Both the position numbers and the translations under genes were made by a program. A stretch of DNA of 64,000 nucleotides from Roseateles_C aquae (GTDB lineage Bacteria; Pseudomonadota; Gammaproteobacteria; Burkholderiales; Burkholderiaceae_C). The notes under the pieces were generated by a model. That model searched no databases and was not told where the DNA came from. It was given only the letters and a program-made list of their open reading frames with translations. The DNA is taken from contig NZ_JAVXZY010000011.1 in assembly GCF_032337115.1 (NCBI RefSeq), forward strand, positions 153,159-217,158. The letters are read 5' to 3'. Positions 18,408 to 27,524 of this stretch are shown here, one piece after another. Every line of letters begins with the position of its first letter. Position 1 is the stretch's first letter.

Positions 18408-18423
18408 ACGGCCCGCGGCCGTT
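18407..18423. terminator. Short hairpin between convergent genes
   Basis: AACGGCC/GGCCGTT, a 7-bp stem with a 3-base loop, sits exactly between the kinase stop and the next gene's 3' end. There is no U-tract. It is perhaps a weak bidirectional terminator. Confidence 0.35.
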
Positions 18424-18431
18424 AAAGCGAC

Positions 18432-19454
18432 TCAGCGCGCCGCCAGCTCGCTCTTGCCGGCCAGCAGCTGGCCGCAGCTGGCCGCGCCGCTCTGCACGGT
18501 AAAGGGCATGCCGCCCCAGGGTCCGCCCTTGCCGCAGTCGCCCGGCTTGCAGTCGCAGGACTTGCTCTTGACCAGCTGTTCCAGCACCCCCGCCTCACGG
18601 GCCGGCAGGCGCGGCAGCTTGGGCGCAAAGCTCAGGCGCAGCACATCGTCGCTATTGGAATCGCGCGGCATGACCGGGCCCATCAGCGTCTTCAGGCCCT
18701 GGGTATCGGCCACGGCGGCGGACGACTTGGCACCGGCGCGGGTGCGCTTGATATAGGCCAAGGCGACCTCCATCGCCGCATAGCCGCGTGCCGCAGACAG
18801 CGTGAAGGGCTTGCGGAAGGCGGCCAGATAGGTCGGCGCAATCTCGGCCCAGCGGGCCTTGTCGATGGTCGGCACCGGGCACAGCGCGGCGTCGTACTTG
18901 GGTGAGAGCGGCGCCTCGAAGTCAATCCAGCAGGCGCTGGAGGCGGTGACGCGCAGACTGGTCTCGGAGCGCAGCTTGGTGGCGATGTTCTCGGCGACAT
19001 TGAAGCCGACACGACCCAGCTGCAACGTGCCTTCGCCGCTCTTCAGGCGTTCGGCATTGCTGGACACAAAAGGAATGCCGGCGGCACGCAGCACGGCCGG
19101 CATCTCGCCGAGCTCGCACCAGCCGCCCAGCACGATATCGACCCGCGCCGCCACCAGCGCATTGGCGGCCGCCTTGGCGCGGTCGGAATCGCAGGCGCTG
19201 TCCTTGATCACCAGTGTCGGCACCGGCTGGCCCGGCCAGGTTTTCAGCGCCAGCATCATGCCGTTGCGGATTTCCTCGCCCTGGGCGGCATTGGGCCGGC
19301 TTTCCGGCACGATGGCGCCGATCACCTCACCCGGCGCAGCCTGCACCGGCGTCACGACCTGCAAGCCCAGCAGCAGTGCTCCCAATGCGCCACGCCCCCA
19401 CATTGGCAGCCCACGCGCTGCCCGGCTCAGCATCTTGCTCATTGTTGCTTTCAT
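18432..19454 (-). CDS. Periplasmic binding protein, branched-chain amino-acid/type 1 fold
   Basis: 340 aa. An AGGAGG lies nine bases before the ATG at 19454; a GTG codon immediately before it is not needed. Signal peptide with hydrophobic ALGALLLGLQVV and cleavage near VQAAPGE. The body resembles LivJ-like ABC receptors (IGAIVPESRPNAAQGEEIRNGM, VDIVLGGWCELGEM). The C-terminus has a Cys-rich patch (CDCKPGDCGKGG). Proteins of this type with a Cys-rich end occur near quinoprotein alcohol dehydrogenase genes, but none is here. Ligand unknown. Confidence 0.85.
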   Translation of the reverse strand: MKATMSKMLSRAARGLPMWGRGALGALLLGLQVVTPVQAAPGEVIGAIVPESRPNAAQGEEIRNGMMLALKTWPGQPVPTLVIKDSACDSDRAKAAANALVAARVDIVLGGWCELGEMPAVLRAAGIPFVSSNAERLKSGEGTLQLGRVGFNVAENIATKLRSETSLRVTASSACWIDFEAPLSPKYDAALCPVPTIDKARWAEIAPTYLAAFRKPFTLSAARGYAAMEVALAYIKRTRAGAKSSAAVADTQGLKTLMGPVMPRDSNSDDVLRLSFAPKLPRLPAREAGVLEQLVKSKSCDCKPGDCGKGGPWGGMPFTVQSGAASCGQLLAGKSELAAR

Positions 19455-19653
19455 CACTGTTTTCCTCCTGGACCCGGCCGCGATCTCGATCTAGATGGCC
19501 GCGCTCCACCCTGCGGACGAATGCTATGCAAGCGGGGCTCGGCCTGCCTGAGGGAAAGCGCGCAGTTCGCCCGCCCAACTGTGGCGCTCAGCACACGAAG
19601 CCGGGTATATCGGGGCATTTGATGCTGGTTTGTCACCGGCCGATGCGCCGGCC

Positions 19654-19674
19654 TGGTGCGTCGGTGTCGCACCA
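19654..19674 (+). promoter_or_regulatory. Candidate activator-binding dyad upstream of the Anbu operon
   Basis: TGGTGCG-N7-CGCACCA, perfect 7-bp arms. Its centre is about 95 bp upstream of the predicted sigma-54 start, a normal position for an enhancer site. It does not match the NtrC consensus orientation. Confidence 0.5.
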
Positions 19675-19732
19675 AGACCAGGCGCAGCCGGGTTCGCGCA
19701 CCGCCACGGCGCAGCAAAGAGATCGTTTGCAC

Positions 19733-19748
19733 AGGCACGGGGCTTGCA
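19733..19748 (+). promoter_or_regulatory. Sigma-54 promoter of the Anbu operon
   Basis: AGGCACG-gggc-TTGCA matches TGGCACG-N4-TTGCW with one mismatch and exact GG-N10-GC spacing. The predicted start is about 19759, followed by GGAG at 19771 and the ATG at 19780. The rest of the 325-bp divergent region (19455-19779) shows no gene. Confidence 0.8.
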
Positions 19749-19779
19749 TTGATCATCGGGCACAAGCCTCGGAGACCTC

Positions 19780-21237
19780 ATGCACGCGCTCACCCTGCCC
19801 GCCAACGGTCATTACGACGAGATGCTGCTCGCCAGTGGTGCGATCCGGCCGCATTACCAGCCCTTCGCCAACTGGCTGCACGCCCAGACACCCGAAGCGC
19901 TGGCCAAGAAGCGCGCCGAGGCCGATCTGCTGTTCCACAAGGTCGGCATCACCTTCGCCGTTTATGGCGACGAGGCCGGCGCCGAGCGGCTGATTCCCTT
20001 CGACACCGTGCCGCGCATCGTGCCGGCCGATGAGTGGCGGATGCTGGAGGCCGGGCTGCGCCAGCGGGTCAGCGCGCTGAACCGCTTCCTCTGGGACATC
20101 TACCACGATCACGACATCATCAAGGCCGGCCTGATCCCGGCCGAGCAGGTCTTTGCCAATGCGCAGTATCAGCCGGCCATGCAGGGGCTGGATCTGCCCC
20201 ACGGCATCTACGCCCATATCACCGGCGTCGACCTGATCCGCCATTCGGACGGCGGCTACTACGTGCTGGAGGACAACCTGCGCGTGCCCAGCGGCGTCTC
20301 CTACATGCTGGAGAACCGCAAGATGATGATGCGGCTCTTCCCCGAGCTGTTTGCCCGCTACCAGGTGGCGCCGGTGGCGCATTACCCGACCTTGCTGCTG
20401 AACACGCTGCGCCATGCCAGCGAGGCCGAGCGCGCACCCGCGGGCGAGGGCGCTCACGATGCGCCGCGCGTGGTGGTGCTGACACCCGGCCCCTTCAACA
20501 GCGCCTATTTCGAGCACGCCTTCCTGGCCCAGCAGATGGGCGTCGAGCTGGTCGAGGGACAGGACCTGTTCGTCAAGGACGAGTACCTGTACATGCGCAC
20601 CACCGTCGGGCCCAAGCGGGTCGATGTGATCTACCGCCGCATCGACGACGCCTTCCTCGACCCGCTGGCCTTCCGCGCCGATTCGATGCTGGGCGTGCCG
20701 GGCCTGCTCTCGGTCTACAAGCAGGGCCATGTGATCCTGGCCAATGCGATCGGCACCGGCGTGGCCGACGACAAGTCCATCTACCCCTATGTGCCGGACA
20801 TGATCCGCTTCTACCTCGGCGAGGAACCCATCCTGCACAACGTGCCGACCTGGCAATGCCGCAAGCCCGAGGATCTGGACCATGTGCTGGCCCATATGGC
20901 CGAGCTGGTCGTCAAGGAGGTGCATGGCGCCGGCGGCTACGGCATGCTGGTCGGTCCGGCCGCGACGGCCGCCGAGGTCGAGGACTTCAAGCAGCGGGTG
21001 CGCGCCAACCCGAGCAACTACATCGCCCAGCCGACGCTGTGCCTGTCGAGCTGCCCGACCTTTGTCGACAGCGGCATCGCCCCGCGCCACATCGATCTGC
21101 GCCCCTTTGTGCTGACCGGCCGCGAGATCAGCATGGTCCACGGCGGCCTGACGCGGGTGGCGCTGAAGCAGGGATCGCTGGTGGTCAACAGCAGCCAGGG
21201 CGGCGGCACCAAAGACACTTGGATCTTGGAGGCGTGA
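19780..21237 (+). CDS. Circularly permuted ATP-grasp type 2 protein
   Basis: 485 aa, the DUF404/DUF407 type. The family is predicted to form amide or peptide bonds using ATP. Recognisable segments: NGHYDEMLLASGAIRPHY at the N-terminus, GVDLIRHSDGGYYVLEDNLRVPSGVSYMLENR (split here only by my quotation of the metal/nucleotide region), DVIYRRIDDAF and VKEVHGAGGYGMLVGP. First gene of the four-gene Anbu operon, preceded by GGAG and a sigma-54 promoter. The next gene is 139 bp away, the gap being mostly a repeat module. Confidence 0.93.
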   Translation: MHALTLPANGHYDEMLLASGAIRPHYQPFANWLHAQTPEALAKKRAEADLLFHKVGITFAVYGDEAGAERLIPFDTVPRIVPADEWRMLEAGLRQRVSALNRFLWDIYHDHDIIKAGLIPAEQVFANAQYQPAMQGLDLPHGIYAHITGVDLIRHSDGGYYVLEDNLRVPSGVSYMLENRKMMMRLFPELFARYQVAPVAHYPTLLLNTLRHASEAERAPAGEGAHDAPRVVVLTPGPFNSAYFEHAFLAQQMGVELVEGQDLFVKDEYLYMRTTVGPKRVDVIYRRIDDAFLDPLAFRADSMLGVPGLLSVYKQGHVILANAIGTGVADDKSIYPYVPDMIRFYLGEEPILHNVPTWQCRKPEDLDHVLAHMAELVVKEVHGAGGYGMLVGPAATAAEVEDFKQRVRANPSNYIAQPTLCLSSCPTFVDSGIAPRHIDLRPFVLTGREISMVHGGLTRVALKQGSLVVNSSQGGGTKDTWILEA

Positions 21238-21317
21238 TGGCCCACCCCCTACGCGCTACGCGCGCCCCCTCGAAGGGGGCGCGCCCGGACGCCCGGCGGA
21301 GCCGGATCGTCGGGCTC
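21238..21317 (+). repeat. Stop-codon-adjacent hairpin repeat, copy A
   Basis: About 80 bp starting directly after the TGA of the ATP-grasp gene. It consists of CCCACCCCCTACGCGC, a hairpin GCCCCCT/AGGGGGC and a GCCGGCGGAGCCGG-type end. Copies B (39597-39678) and C (47180-47260) are close relatives. It lies inside the Anbu operon. Confidence 0.85.
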
Positions 21318-21376
21318 TGCTGGGTCTGGATGAGTCCTGCCGTCGATTGCTGCGTCATTTACGCCGGAGACAAATA

Positions 21377-22345
21377 ATGCTTTCCCGAACCGCTTCCCAG
21401 CTCTACTGGATGAGCCGCTACCTCGAGCGTTCCGAGGATCTGGTGCGCATGCTGGATGTGACGCATTCGCTGTCGCTGCTGCCGCAATCGCGCGGCGCGA
21501 TGACCGAGCTGGCGGCGCCGCTGGCCGTCACCGGCACGCTGGAGGCCTATCACGCCAAGCATGCCAAGCTGGAGGCCGAGCAGCTGTTCAACTTCATGGC
21601 GCTGGATCTGGACAATCCGGCCTCGGTGCTGTCCTGCCTGCGCGAGGCGCGCGAGAACGCCCATGCGGTGCGCGGCCAGATCACCGCCGAGATGTGGGAG
21701 GCCATCAACGCCACCTGGCTGGAGGGACGCAGCCTGCCCAAGCGCGGCATTCCCAGCGTGTCCAGCTTCTTCGACTGGGTCAAGGAACGCTCGCACCTGT
21801 TCCGTGGCGCCACCTACGGCACCTTGCAGCGCAACGATGCCTACTGCTTCATCCGCCTGGGCACCTTTGCCGAACGAGCCGACAACACCGCACGGCTGCT
21901 CGACGTGAAGTCGCAGCTGATCGAGCCGGCCGTGGCCTCGCTGATGCCGGTCGACGCACCCAGCGACAGCGCCCCGGACTTCTACGCCTGGAGCGCGCTG
22001 CTGCGCTCGCTGTCGGCCTTCGAGGCCTATCACGCCGCCTACCGCGACAGCCTGGACGGCCGCCGCGTCACCGAGCTGCTGATCCTGCGCCCCGATGTGC
22101 CGCGCTCGCTGCGCGCCTGCTGCGACGAGATCAACGCCATCCTGCCGCTGATCGAGGCCCGCGCCGGCGCCGCCGATGCCGGCCGAGAGGTCAAGCAGCT
22201 GGCCGGCCGGCTGGCGCTTCGGCTGGAGTATGGATCGGTGGACGAGATCCTGGCCGAGGGCCTGCACCGCTGGCTGACCGGCTTTCTCGATGAATCGGCA
22301 ACGCTGGGTCAGGCCATCCGGCGCGCCTACTTCGACGTCAACTGA
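21377..22345 (+). CDS. Alpha-E domain protein (DUF403)
   Basis: 322 aa, all-helical. It begins MLSRTASQLYWMSRYLERSE, the family signature, and contains YCFIRLGTFAERADNTARLL and SAFEAYHAAYRD. Start chosen at 21377 with GGAG upstream; an ATG 30 bp earlier lacks support. Alpha-E proteins are almost always encoded with circularly permuted ATP-grasp and transglutaminase-like genes and are thought to take part in a peptide-synthesising or peptide-modifying system. Biochemistry unknown. Confidence 0.92.
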   Translation: MLSRTASQLYWMSRYLERSEDLVRMLDVTHSLSLLPQSRGAMTELAAPLAVTGTLEAYHAKHAKLEAEQLFNFMALDLDNPASVLSCLREARENAHAVRGQITAEMWEAINATWLEGRSLPKRGIPSVSSFFDWVKERSHLFRGATYGTLQRNDAYCFIRLGTFAERADNTARLLDVKSQLIEPAVASLMPVDAPSDSAPDFYAWSALLRSLSAFEAYHAAYRDSLDGRRVTELLILRPDVPRSLRACCDEINAILPLIEARAGAADAGREVKQLAGRLALRLEYGSVDEILAEGLHRWLTGFLDESATLGQAIRRAYFDVN

Positions 22346-22378
22346 GCTGCGCGTCGCTGCAATGAACGGAGCCTCGCC

Positions 22379-23224
22379 ATGCACCTGCTGATCTCCCACG
22401 AGACGGTTTATCACTACGACCTGCCGCTGACGCGCAGCACCCAGTATTTGCGGCTGACGCCGCGGCCCTCGCGCGGCCTGCGGGTGCTGAGCTGGGATTT
22501 GCAGCTGCCGGGGCCGGCCTCGCGCTGCCTGGATGCCTATGGCAATGTGATGCATGTGCTGACGCTCGATGGCCCGCGGCAGGAGATCCATCTGTTCGCC
22601 CGCGGCGAGGTCGATACCGACGATGGCCCGCCACAGCCCGATGCCGAGCTGGATCTGGCCGGCGCGCTGCCGGTCGAGCTGTTCCTGCGCGACAGCGCGC
22701 TGACCCGGGCCGACCCGGCCTTGCGCGACTTTGCCCAGCAGTTCGCCGCCGCCTGCCGCAGCGATGCCCGCGAGGGCCTGCTCGCGATGATGACGCAGCT
22801 GGAGCAGCAGATGCGCTACATGCCTGGCGTGACCGATGCGGCGACACCGGCCGCCGAGTCCTTCGCCAATGGCCAGGGCGTCTGCCAGGACCACGCCCAT
22901 GTCTTCGCCACCTGCGCGCGCCTGCTGGGGCTGCCGGCACGCTATATCAGCGGCTACCTCGCGGCTGATGCAGAGCATGTGGCCAGCCACGCCTGGTGCG
23001 AGGTCTGGCTGCCCGCGCCGTCAGGCCGCAGCGGCTGGCTGGGCTACGACGTCTCCAACCAATGCCTGGCCGATGGCCGCTATGTGCGGCTGGCGCTCGG
23101 GGCCGACTATCTCGATGCCTGCCCGGTGCGTGGCGTGCGCCTGGGTGGCGGCACCGAGGGCATGCGTGCCCGCGTCGAGGTGCGGCCCGGCCCTGGGGTC
23201 GACCCGGCCGTGCTGCAGCAGTGA
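22379..23224 (+). CDS. Transglutaminase-like cysteine protease family protein
   Basis: 281 aa. An N-terminal beta domain (LLISHETVYHYDLPLTRSTQYLRL) is followed by the papain-like transglutaminase core. The catalytic triad is visible: Cys in GQGVCQDHAHVF, His in SHAWCEVWLP and Asp in GWLGYDVSN. GGAG precedes the ATG. The product may cleave or cross-link the peptide made by the ATP-grasp partner; that is inference from conserved gene neighbourhood. Confidence 0.93.
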   Translation: MHLLISHETVYHYDLPLTRSTQYLRLTPRPSRGLRVLSWDLQLPGPASRCLDAYGNVMHVLTLDGPRQEIHLFARGEVDTDDGPPQPDAELDLAGALPVELFLRDSALTRADPALRDFAQQFAAACRSDAREGLLAMMTQLEQQMRYMPGVTDAATPAAESFANGQGVCQDHAHVFATCARLLGLPARYISGYLAADAEHVASHAWCEVWLPAPSGRSGWLGYDVSNQCLADGRYVRLALGADYLDACPVRGVRLGGGTEGMRARVEVRPGPGVDPAVLQQ

Positions 23225-23243
23225 ATGCAGTAAATTCACGGCC

Positions 23244-23984
23244 ATGACTTACTGCGTTGCCATGCGGCTGAAGGCCGGCCTGCTGTTTGCCTCTGATTCG
23301 CGCACCAACGCCGGTGTCGATCACATCGCCACCTTCCGCAAGATGAGCGTCTTCGAGACGCCCGGCGAGCGGCTGATCACCATCCTCAATTCCGGCAATT
23401 TGGCCACCACGCAAAGCGTGATCAGCCTGCTGCGCGAGCGCCTGGCGCACGACGGCCCGCACTTGCTCAATGTACCGACCATGTATGCCGCCGCCGAGCT
23501 GGTCGGCCGCACGCTGAAGGAAGTGGTCGCCCGCGACGCCAATGACGCCACGCTGGGCCAGGGCGTCGACTTCGGCGCCAACTTCCTGGTCGGCGGGCAG
23601 ATCCGCGGCGAGGTGCCACGGCTGTTCCATGTCTACCCGCAAGGCAATTTCCTTGAGGCGACCGAGGACACGCCCTACTTCCAGATCGGCGAATCCAAGT
23701 ACGGCAAGCCCATCATCGATCGCGTGATCCGCTACGACTCCAGCCTCAGCGAAGCGACCAAGTGCACGCTGATCTCCTTCGATTCGACGATACGCTCCAA
23801 CCTCTCGGTCGGCCTGCCGCTGGATGTGCTGCTCTACCAGACCGACAGCTTCGCGCCGGCCGCGCCGCACCGCGTCACTCACGAGGACGCCTACTTCAAC
23901 AAGCTGCGCCGCGGCTGGGGCGAGGGCCTGCGCCGCGTGTTCGCCAAGCTGCCCGATGAGGACTGGTTCAGCGGCCAGCCCTGA
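23244..23984 (+). CDS. Anbu, bacterial proteasome-type peptidase
   Basis: 246 aa. The N-terminus is MTYCVAMRLKAGLLFASDSRTNAG: removal of Met would expose the catalytic Thr, and the SDSRTNAG segment is the Anbu counterpart of the proteasome DxR/T region. GSNF-type central motif here is GANFLVGGQ. Anbu is the HslV-related subunit proposed as the ancestral beta subunit. It ends the operon with ATP-grasp, alpha-E and transglutaminase genes, a grouping known from many proteobacteria. A longer open frame upstream overlaps the transglutaminase gene and is not coding. Confidence 0.93.
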   Translation: MTYCVAMRLKAGLLFASDSRTNAGVDHIATFRKMSVFETPGERLITILNSGNLATTQSVISLLRERLAHDGPHLLNVPTMYAAAELVGRTLKEVVARDANDATLGQGVDFGANFLVGGQIRGEVPRLFHVYPQGNFLEATEDTPYFQIGESKYGKPIIDRVIRYDSSLSEATKCTLISFDSTIRSNLSVGLPLDVLLYQTDSFAPAAPHRVTHEDAYFNKLRRGWGEGLRRVFAKLPDEDWFSGQP

Positions 23985-23993
23985 AGGCCACCG

Positions 23994-24425
23994 TCAGGGA
24001 CGTGGCAAGCGGTATTCGACCTCGATCGCATTGCGCATGGCCTGGCGCTGCCAGCCCTGCGCCGCATAGAAACCGTCGGCCCGTGTGTTGGCCGCCGTAC
24101 CCAGCTGCACCTCGGCGGCACCCTGGCTGAACAGCCAATCCACCGCCAGCTGCAAGAGCCGCTTGCCGGCGCCCCGCCCTTCATGCGCCGGATCGGTGAA
24201 CAGCGCCCAGATCGAGGCATCGGCCAGCGCCGCGCTGGAGAAGGCAATCACCTCGCCGTCATACACGGCCACCCAGCTGCGCCCCAGGCGCTGCAGATGG
24301 TCCTCGTACATTGCCGTGGTGATGCGGCCCGGGTCGGACAGGCGGTTTTCCCGGACCGCGATACGGATGCGCGACATCGCCGGGATATCCGCGGTCGTGG
24401 CCGCGCGGAAGTGCAAGTTGTTCAT
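23994..24425 (-). CDS. GNAT-family N-acetyltransferase
   Basis: 143 aa from the ATG at 24425. The acetyl-CoA motif is DPAHEGRGAGKRLLQ, preceded by a strand with FSSAALADASIWALF and followed by GFYAAQGWQ. The longer upstream frame is Cys-rich and implausible. Convergent with Anbu, 9 bp apart, and the two stop codons sit in a 6-bp inverted repeat. Substrate unknown. Confidence 0.88.
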   Translation of the reverse strand: MNNLHFRAATTADIPAMSRIRIAVRENRLSDPGRITTAMYEDHLQRLGRSWVAVYDGEVIAFSSAALADASIWALFTDPAHEGRGAGKRLLQLAVDWLFSQGAAEVQLGTAANTRADGFYAAQGWQRQAMRNAIEVEYRLPRP

Positions 24426-24608
24426 CGCCGGCAGTGTGCTGCCGGCGCCGCACTCGCGCCAAAAGCCACAGCAAAAACAATAGAAACAATTCGGTTCCGG
24501 CGAAGAAACCAATCGGACACAGAGCGGCGGCACAGTGTCATCCATGCAGCGCCGGCAGCCGTTTGAGGTCTTCCCCAGGCGCATCAGCCCGAATCAGGAA
24601 GCCCTGCC

Positions 24609-24794
24609 ATGAATGACGAGACCAGCCCACCGCCCTGGATGTACCGCAGCGAAGCCTTTGCCGAAGATCTGCTCGACCCCACACCCGAACAGTCTCGTTT
24701 TGCCGGCGCAGTGCAGCGCGCCACGCTGCTGGCCGTGCCGCTCGGGCTGGCGCTGCTCGGTGGCGCCTTCAGCATGATGGGCAGTTGGGCCTGA
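24609..24794 (+). CDS. Small single-helix membrane protein, unknown
   Basis: 61 aa. AGGAAG sits about nine bases before the ATG. A polar N-terminus (PPPWMYRSEAFAEDLLD) leads to one C-terminal hydrophobic helix (LLAVPLGLALLGGAFSMM). Divergent from the GNAT gene with a 183-bp gap. I do not recognise it. The 258 bp after it hold nothing I can support. Confidence 0.5.
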   Translation: MNDETSPPPWMYRSEAFAEDLLDPTPEQSRFAGAVQRATLLAVPLGLALLGGAFSMMGSWA

Positions 24795-25052
24795 GGCCTC
24801 CCTGCCCAGCAGCCGGCGTGGCGGCAGCGTCCTTGGCTGATTTTGCTGGCTGAGGCGGGTTTCACGTCCCTCGCGACGATCGAGTTTGTCCACTGTCCAG
24901 GACCGACAAGCTGAACAGCGAGTTCAACGCCTACCGGAAATTGTCAGTTCAGCCCGCAAGCGCCGGATTGCACACCGTTCGGCCTACGGAAGGTCTGCAT
25001 GAGTCGGCATAGCTTGGCACCGGGCCCCAGCGCCAGTGTTGCCGGGCGGCTG

Positions 25053-25967
25053 TCAACAACCGGGAACTTCTGCGCTGAAGAGGATGCAGCTGTCGCCGGC
25101 GATGCTGACCTCGCCCGCGCTGCCGTCGGTCTCGATCTGCACCTGCACATGCACCACCCCGTCGCGTTGCAGGGCGCGACCCTGATGCCCCTGCAGCCGC
25201 AGGCATTGGCCGTCATGTGCCATCAGGCGATGCTGCACCAGGTAGGCGCCCAGCGGTCCATTGGCATTGCCGGTGACCGGATCCTCGGCGATGCCGATCG
25301 CGGGCGCGAACATGCGACCATCGCTGGCGCCAGGCTGGCCAGCCTGTTCGGGCCGGCACTGGAACACGAAGAAACCATTGCAAGCCAGTTCGGCGCTCAG
25401 CGCCGTCAGCGCCGCCAAATCAGGCCGCAGGCCATCCAGATCGACCGCATCGGCCAAGGGAATCAACACCTTGCTGTGGCCGGTGGAAACAATCTGCACC
25501 GGCCAGCCCGATTTCAGCTGCTGGGCTTGCAGGCCCAGCGCGCCGGCGATGTGCTCACACAGAGGCGCAGCCAGCGGCACCTCGAAGCTCGGCCGGCCCT
25601 GCCACAAGGTAACGCGGCGGCGGCCGTCCGCCAGCGTGCTCAGCCGGACGCGCTGGATACCGGCCGCGGTCTTTTGGCGCCACTCCGAATCGGGCAGCTG
25701 CCATGCCGCGGCACGTGCCGCATGAGCTGCCACCGTGGCATGACCGCACAGCGGCACCTCGGTGCTGGGCGTGAAGTAGCGGATGCGCAGATCATGGTCG
25801 GGCCCCTCTGGCGCCAGCACAAACGCGGTTTCGGAGTGCTTGAGCTCGCGCGCCCAGGCCTGCATCTCGGCGGTGCTCATGCCATCGGCCTGCAGCAACA
25901 CACCGGCCGGATTGCCGCGAAAGGGCTGCGCGCAGAAGGCATTGACGTGGAACAGCCGGCGCTTCAT
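25053..25967 (-). CDS. PhzF-family isomerase/epimerase
   Basis: 304 aa. PhzF-like proteins have a diaminopimelate-epimerase fold. Seen: HVNAFCAQPFRGNPAGV with the active-site region, ELKHSETAFVL containing the catalytic Glu of the family, YFTPSTEVPLCGHATVAAH, and DPVTGNANGPLGAYL. Start at the ATG giving MKRRLFHVNAF; the frame continues upstream without support. Divergent from a LysR gene 228 bp away that may control it. Substrate unknown; not evidence of phenazine production. Confidence 0.93.
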   Translation of the reverse strand: MKRRLFHVNAFCAQPFRGNPAGVLLQADGMSTAEMQAWARELKHSETAFVLAPEGPDHDLRIRYFTPSTEVPLCGHATVAAHAARAAAWQLPDSEWRQKTAAGIQRVRLSTLADGRRRVTLWQGRPSFEVPLAAPLCEHIAGALGLQAQQLKSGWPVQIVSTGHSKVLIPLADAVDLDGLRPDLAALTALSAELACNGFFVFQCRPEQAGQPGASDGRMFAPAIGIAEDPVTGNANGPLGAYLVQHRLMAHDGQCLRLQGHQGRALQRDGVVHVQVQIETDGSAGEVSIAGDSCILFSAEVPGC

Positions 25968-26195
25968 GGCTGCCCCCTGTGCGCGCTGACGGCCGCCGCC
26001 AGGCCGGCAGCCACCGCGAAGGGCCGGCTGGGCGCGGGGCTGCAATGGCCGAGCGCGGTCGGAGCGTCCAGGCCGCCGAAGGCCAGGAGACTGAGTAGAG
26101 GCGTGGTTTGTTGCATGCGCCCAGCTTGCCCGTGCGCCGTGCGCCACGACGCCCGGGTTTGCAGGACACTGCTGCGCTGGAGGAAGGAATCGCTG

Positions 26196-27107
26196 ATGTT
26201 GGACTTTCCGCTCGATCTCTTGCGTGCCTTCGATGCCGTGGCCAGCCATCGCAGCTTCGCCCGCGCCGCGCTCGACTTGCGCCTGTCGGCCTCGGCGCTG
26301 AGCCGCCAGATCAAGCAGTTGGAGCGGCATCTGGGCATGCCGCTGTTCTATCGCTCGACCCGCTCGATGGCCCTGACCGAGGCCGGCCAGACCTATCTGG
26401 AAGCCACCCGCGAGGCCCTGGCGCAGCTGCGCACCGCCGGCCAGGCGCTGGGCCGCCTGCAGGGTGAGGTACGCGGCGAGTTGCGCCTGGGGGCTCCGGT
26501 CGCCTATGGCCGCCGCTTTGTCGTGCCACTCCTGCCGGACTTCATGCGCAACCACCCGGCCGTGACGCTGAGCCTGCAGATGAGCGATCGCTATGCGGAT
26601 TTGGCAGCCGAGGGCCTGGACCTGGCGATTCGGGTGGGGCGGCTGGAGGACTCGGGCCTGCGCTCGCGCCAGCTGGCTGAAAGTCGCCGTGTGCTGGTGG
26701 CCAGCCCCGACTATCTTGCCGCACGGGGCACGCCGGCCTCGCTACAGGAGCTCAAACGCCACAGCTGTCTGGCGCTGACCGTGAACCGCGACGGTGAGCC
26801 ATGGCGCTGCCTGGACCGCAGTGGCGAGCTGCACTCCATCAAGCCCACGGGCAGGCTGCGCGCCGACAACGGCGACGCGGTGCTGGCCTTTGCCCTGGCC
26901 GGCTGCGGCATTGCCTTCCTCTCGGATCTGATGGTGGCCGAGGCCTTGGCGCAGGGCCGGTTGTGCCGGGTGCTGCCTGACTGCGCCGGGCCAGCGCACG
27001 GTGTGCACGCGGTGTTCCTGGCCGACCCTGAAGGCAGCCCCAAGCTGCGCGCGCTGCTGGACTTCCTGGTGCTGCGTCTGGCCGGCACCCAAGGTCGGGC
27101 TCGGTAA
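26196..27107 (+). CDS. LysR-family transcriptional regulator
   Basis: 303 aa from the ATG at 26196, preceded by GGAGGAAGGA. N-terminal winged helix-turn-helix (LLRAFDAVASHRSFARAALDLRLSASALSRQIK), then a periplasmic-binding-like effector domain (ELRLGAPVAYGRRFVVPLLP, GLDLAIRVGRLEDSGL). Closest in style to the CrgA/GcvA-like group. Divergent from the phzF-like gene, the likely target. A very long upstream open frame is the shadow of that gene. Confidence 0.92.
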   Translation: MLDFPLDLLRAFDAVASHRSFARAALDLRLSASALSRQIKQLERHLGMPLFYRSTRSMALTEAGQTYLEATREALAQLRTAGQALGRLQGEVRGELRLGAPVAYGRRFVVPLLPDFMRNHPAVTLSLQMSDRYADLAAEGLDLAIRVGRLEDSGLRSRQLAESRRVLVASPDYLAARGTPASLQELKRHSCLALTVNRDGEPWRCLDRSGELHSIKPTGRLRADNGDAVLAFALAGCGIAFLSDLMVAEALAQGRLCRVLPDCAGPAHGVHAVFLADPEGSPKLRALLDFLVLRLAGTQGRAR

Positions 27108-27524
27108 GTGGCTGCGGTCAACGCTGCTGCCGGCACGCGTCCCATCATCGTGCGCAGGTCCAGCTTGGCGAAGGCCAAGCCCCGGTAGCACCCGCTTCAG
27201 CGCCCTCGCGGCAGCGCCTTAGCGTTGATCGCCGTCGCGCGGCTGGCATCAAGCGATGCTTGATCCTGTACCGCTGCGCATGGATGCGCATTCTGCGATC
27301 CAGGCCTCTGGGCGGCCGGCCCGAGCCCAGGGATCAAGCTGCTGCATATCCGCAGACAAAGGCATCGCCTCGACTGGGCTTGCAGCACTGCACATCAGCG
27401 CTGACGGTGACCGCCGCCGCGGCCACATCCATTGGCGCGATCGGCGCGATCCTGCCCATCGCGGGCCTTAATAGAAGAGACAAAGCCCCGCCATCTGTCG
27501 ACCTTGATGTGCGAATCGCGGGTC
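27108..27524. other. 417-bp gap, no supported gene
   Basis: It holds two adjacent small palindromes (ATCAAGC-gat-GCTTGAT at 27248-27264 and TGCGCAT-gg-ATGCGCA at 27275-27290) and a near repeat ATCGCGGGYCTTAA at about 27460 and 27517. No terminator U-tract, ribosome site or protein-like frame was found. Confidence 0.4.

Noticed and set aside
23979..23999. CCCTGA/TCAGGG inverted repeat over the Anbu and GNAT stop codons
   Set aside because: Six-bp arms, no U-tract and forced partly by the two converging stop codons; not a convincing terminator.
24999..26195. Long upstream extension of the LysR frame at 26196
   Set aside because: It is antisense to the phzF-like gene and LysR proteins begin at the HTH; the ATG at 26196 has a strong ribosome site.
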